NCBI RefSeq assembly: GCF_900119735.1
Contig: NZ_FPJW01000006.1
Location: 62,001-126,000 of the forward strand
Length of the DNA: 64,000 nucleotides
DNA from: Marinospirillum alkaliphilum DSM 21637
Lineage (GTDB): Bacteria > Pseudomonadota > Gammaproteobacteria > Pseudomonadales > Halomonadaceae
Direction: 5' to 3'
Under the pieces are notes generated by a model. It was not told the DNA's origin, did no database searches, and saw nothing but the letters and a program-made list of their open reading frames with translations. The number at the start of each line of letters is the position of its first letter. Within the stretch, counting starts at the first letter, position 1. A program made the translations under genes and the position numbers. Shown here in pieces: positions 63,592-64,000 of the stretch.

Positions 63592-64000
63592 TCCTGGCTT
63601 TGTCCGCCAGAGGTAAACAACAGGATGCGATTACGCCCTGTGCGTTTGGCATTGTACATGGCCTGATCTGCAGCACTGACCAGCTCATCAGCGTCAGCAA
63701 AAACGGGTTGGGCATTATCCCTTAATTGCTGAACAGCAATGCCCATGGATGCGGACACATAGATATCTTCCTTGTTGTGGCTTAGCAGGGGGGTACTGGC
63801 CAGGTGCTCTTGCAGGCGCCTTGCAAAAGCCAGTGCCTCATCCTGGTTAAAACCGGGCAACAAGGCAACAAACTCTTCGCCACCATAACGGCCAGCAATG
63901 CAGCCGCTTTCCAATTCCTGCTCCAGTGCCGTAGCAAAGGCTTTTAACGCTGAGTCACCCAGAGCATGACCATATTGATCATTCAGGGTTTTGAAATAAT
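63573..64000 (-). CDS. GGDEF domain protein, probable diguanylate cyclase (partial, N-terminus outside the window)
   Basis: The leftward frame is open from the window edge to the stop at 63573, about 141 residues covering most of a GGDEF domain: YFKTLNDQYGHALGDSALK, the active-site GRYGGEEF, and the C-terminal ADQAMYNAKRTGRNRI. The inhibitory RxxD site position reads ESGC, so product inhibition at that site is not expected. Sensor domains, if any, lie beyond the window. Confidence 0.9.
   Translation of the reverse strand, partial: YFKTLNDQYGHALGDSALKAFATALEQELESGCIAGRYGGEEFVALLPGFNQDEALAFARRLQEHLASTPLLSHNKEDIYVSASMGIAVQQLRDNAQPVFADADELVSAADQAMYNAKRTGRNRILLFTSGGQSQDLSENS

Overview
The window is a gene-dense chromosomal segment of a halophilic or marine gammaproteobacterium. 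The evidence is a complete tol-pal cluster, ruvC/ruvAB, AlaC, GrxA, RlmJ and YciK of gammaproteobacterial type, a Pseudomonas-like AspRS, and an ectABC ectoine operon. An Oceanospirillales-type genome fits best; I cannot name a genus. No phage, insertion sequence, CRISPR array or rRNA is visible. Genes are closely packed, often with 1 to 19 base overlaps.

Layout. 1-1.6 kb: start of a MATE exporter (cut by the window edge) and a zeta-type toxin-antitoxin pair. 1.7-8.4 kb: alaC, a DUF3750 lipoprotein, a eukaryotic-like protein kinase, a heme-motif diguanylate cyclase and small membrane proteins. 8.5-12.6 kb: proS, then a mepM-folE2 operon behind a strong Zur-type operator. 12.8-19.9 kb: a HypT-like LysR regulator, a HIT protein, fmdB-aspS-ruvC, a TRIC channel gene, ruvA-ruvB and ybgC. 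19.9-25.5 kb: tolQ-tolR-tolA-tolB-pal-cpoB and yciK. 25.5-31.1 kb: a degenerate HD-GYP protein and an unrecognised three-gene envelope operon (outer-membrane barrel, lipoprotein, periplasmic LPP20-like protein). 31.3-34.5 kb: uvrB, a methyltransferase and a single-domain response regulator.

34.5-46.6 kb is a cobalamin salvage and late-synthesis island. A leftward unit (btuF-btuC-btuD-cobT-cobS-cobC, with the response regulator 7 bases behind) and a rightward unit (btuB-cobO-cbiB-cobD-cbiP-cobU) diverge from a control region holding a cobalamin riboswitch. Together they import B12 or cobinamide, adenosylate and amidate the corrin, attach aminopropanol and assemble the nucleotide loop. No corrin-ring synthesis genes are present here.

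46.6-57.7 kb: a DUF3108 protein, msrB, tRNA-Ser(UGA), an RNase J-like nuclease, an umuC without umuD, rlmJ, grxA, hyi-garR, alr, a glycerophosphodiesterase and an inositol-phosphatase-family gene. 57.9-64 kb: a second degenerate HD-GYP protein, a cytochrome c'-like protein, glutathione reductase, ectABC and the C-terminal part of a GGDEF protein cut by the window edge.

The most interesting signals are the Zur box over mepM-folE2, the undescribed envelope operon, an intrinsic-terminator-like hairpin inside the 5' end of cpoB, two HD-GYP proteins that have lost the HD pair, and tandem duplications of gene 3' ends.
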